From Edolisoma coerulescens (taxonomy: Eukaryota; Chordata; Aves; Passeriformes; Campephagidae): a DNA stretch of 64,000 nt. The position numbers were made by a program, and so were the translations under genes. Shown one piece after another: positions 63,788 to 64,000 of the stretch (position 1 is its first letter; each line of letters begins with the position of its first letter). The DNA is taken from contig VWZW01004700.1 in the NCBI GenBank assembly GCA_013397115.1, positions 1-64,000 of the forward strand, read 5' to 3'. Under the pieces are notes generated by a model that worked only from the letters and a program-made list of their open reading frames with translations, did no database searches and was not told where the DNA came from.

Positions 63788-64000
63788 GGAGGTATTCTGG
63801 CACTGAAAGTCACAGAAAATAATTGCTCTGTTCCATTAAAATATTTGGAAATATTATACCATTGAATAAATGTGCAAAATTTAAATTTTTCCAGATGCCA
63901 TGTAATAGTTACCAGTTTTATACTTAGGTATAGGAGATCTTTATTTTTTTGCCAACACAGAATGTGTTTATGGGCTCACACTTGCATTCTACATAAAAAC

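Overview
The window looks like nuclear DNA from a bird, most likely a neoavian, and from a gene-poor stretch: either intergenic or inside very long introns. Three observations support this. CR1 LINE fragments of several ages lie on both strands, including one recent enough to read as reverse transcriptase. An ERVL-type solo LTR at about 21.4 kb matches, from memory, a family common in bird genomes. The background is AT-rich, eukaryotic non-coding sequence with microsatellites and no operon-like or densely coding organisation. I recognised no complete gene, tRNA, rRNA, CRISPR array or bacterial feature. Open reading frames longer than 60 codons look fortuitous, apart from those lying inside transposon relics.

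Layout. 0-9.7 kb is AT-rich unique DNA with two small tandem duplications and a perfect 103-base GAAA microsatellite. 9.7-10.4 kb holds a candidate exon, or exon relic, bounded by splice-like sites with a single-base frame break, followed by the 3' end of an old CR1. 12.9 kb has an old CR1 tail on the minus strand. 15.4-16.6 kb has the youngest and longest readable CR1, which has lost the central reverse transcriptase region. 21.4-22.0 kb is an ERVL-type solo LTR. 24.5-25.5 kb is an old minus-strand CR1. 32.3, 36.5, 39.2 and 50.3 kb hold shorter CR1 pieces. 52.15-53.6 kb is a long, old minus-strand CR1, and 54.1-54.9 kb a plus-strand LINE ORF2 fragment. 55.4 kb holds a 131-base palindromic element resembling a DNA-transposon relic. 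60.5-61.2 kb is a GC-rich solo LTR with three CCAAT-type boxes and a TATA box. The remaining sequence is unclassified, with a few GC-richer islands (about 3.4-4.0, 46.1-46.3, 48.2-48.5 and 58.55-58.8 kb).

No genes can be shown to work together here. The history readable from the sequence is repeated CR1 insertion over a long period, at least two retroviral insertions reduced to solo LTRs, and continuing simple-repeat growth. The least explained feature is the candidate exon at 9,697-9,879. The family assignments rest on recalled consensus patterns, because no search could be run.
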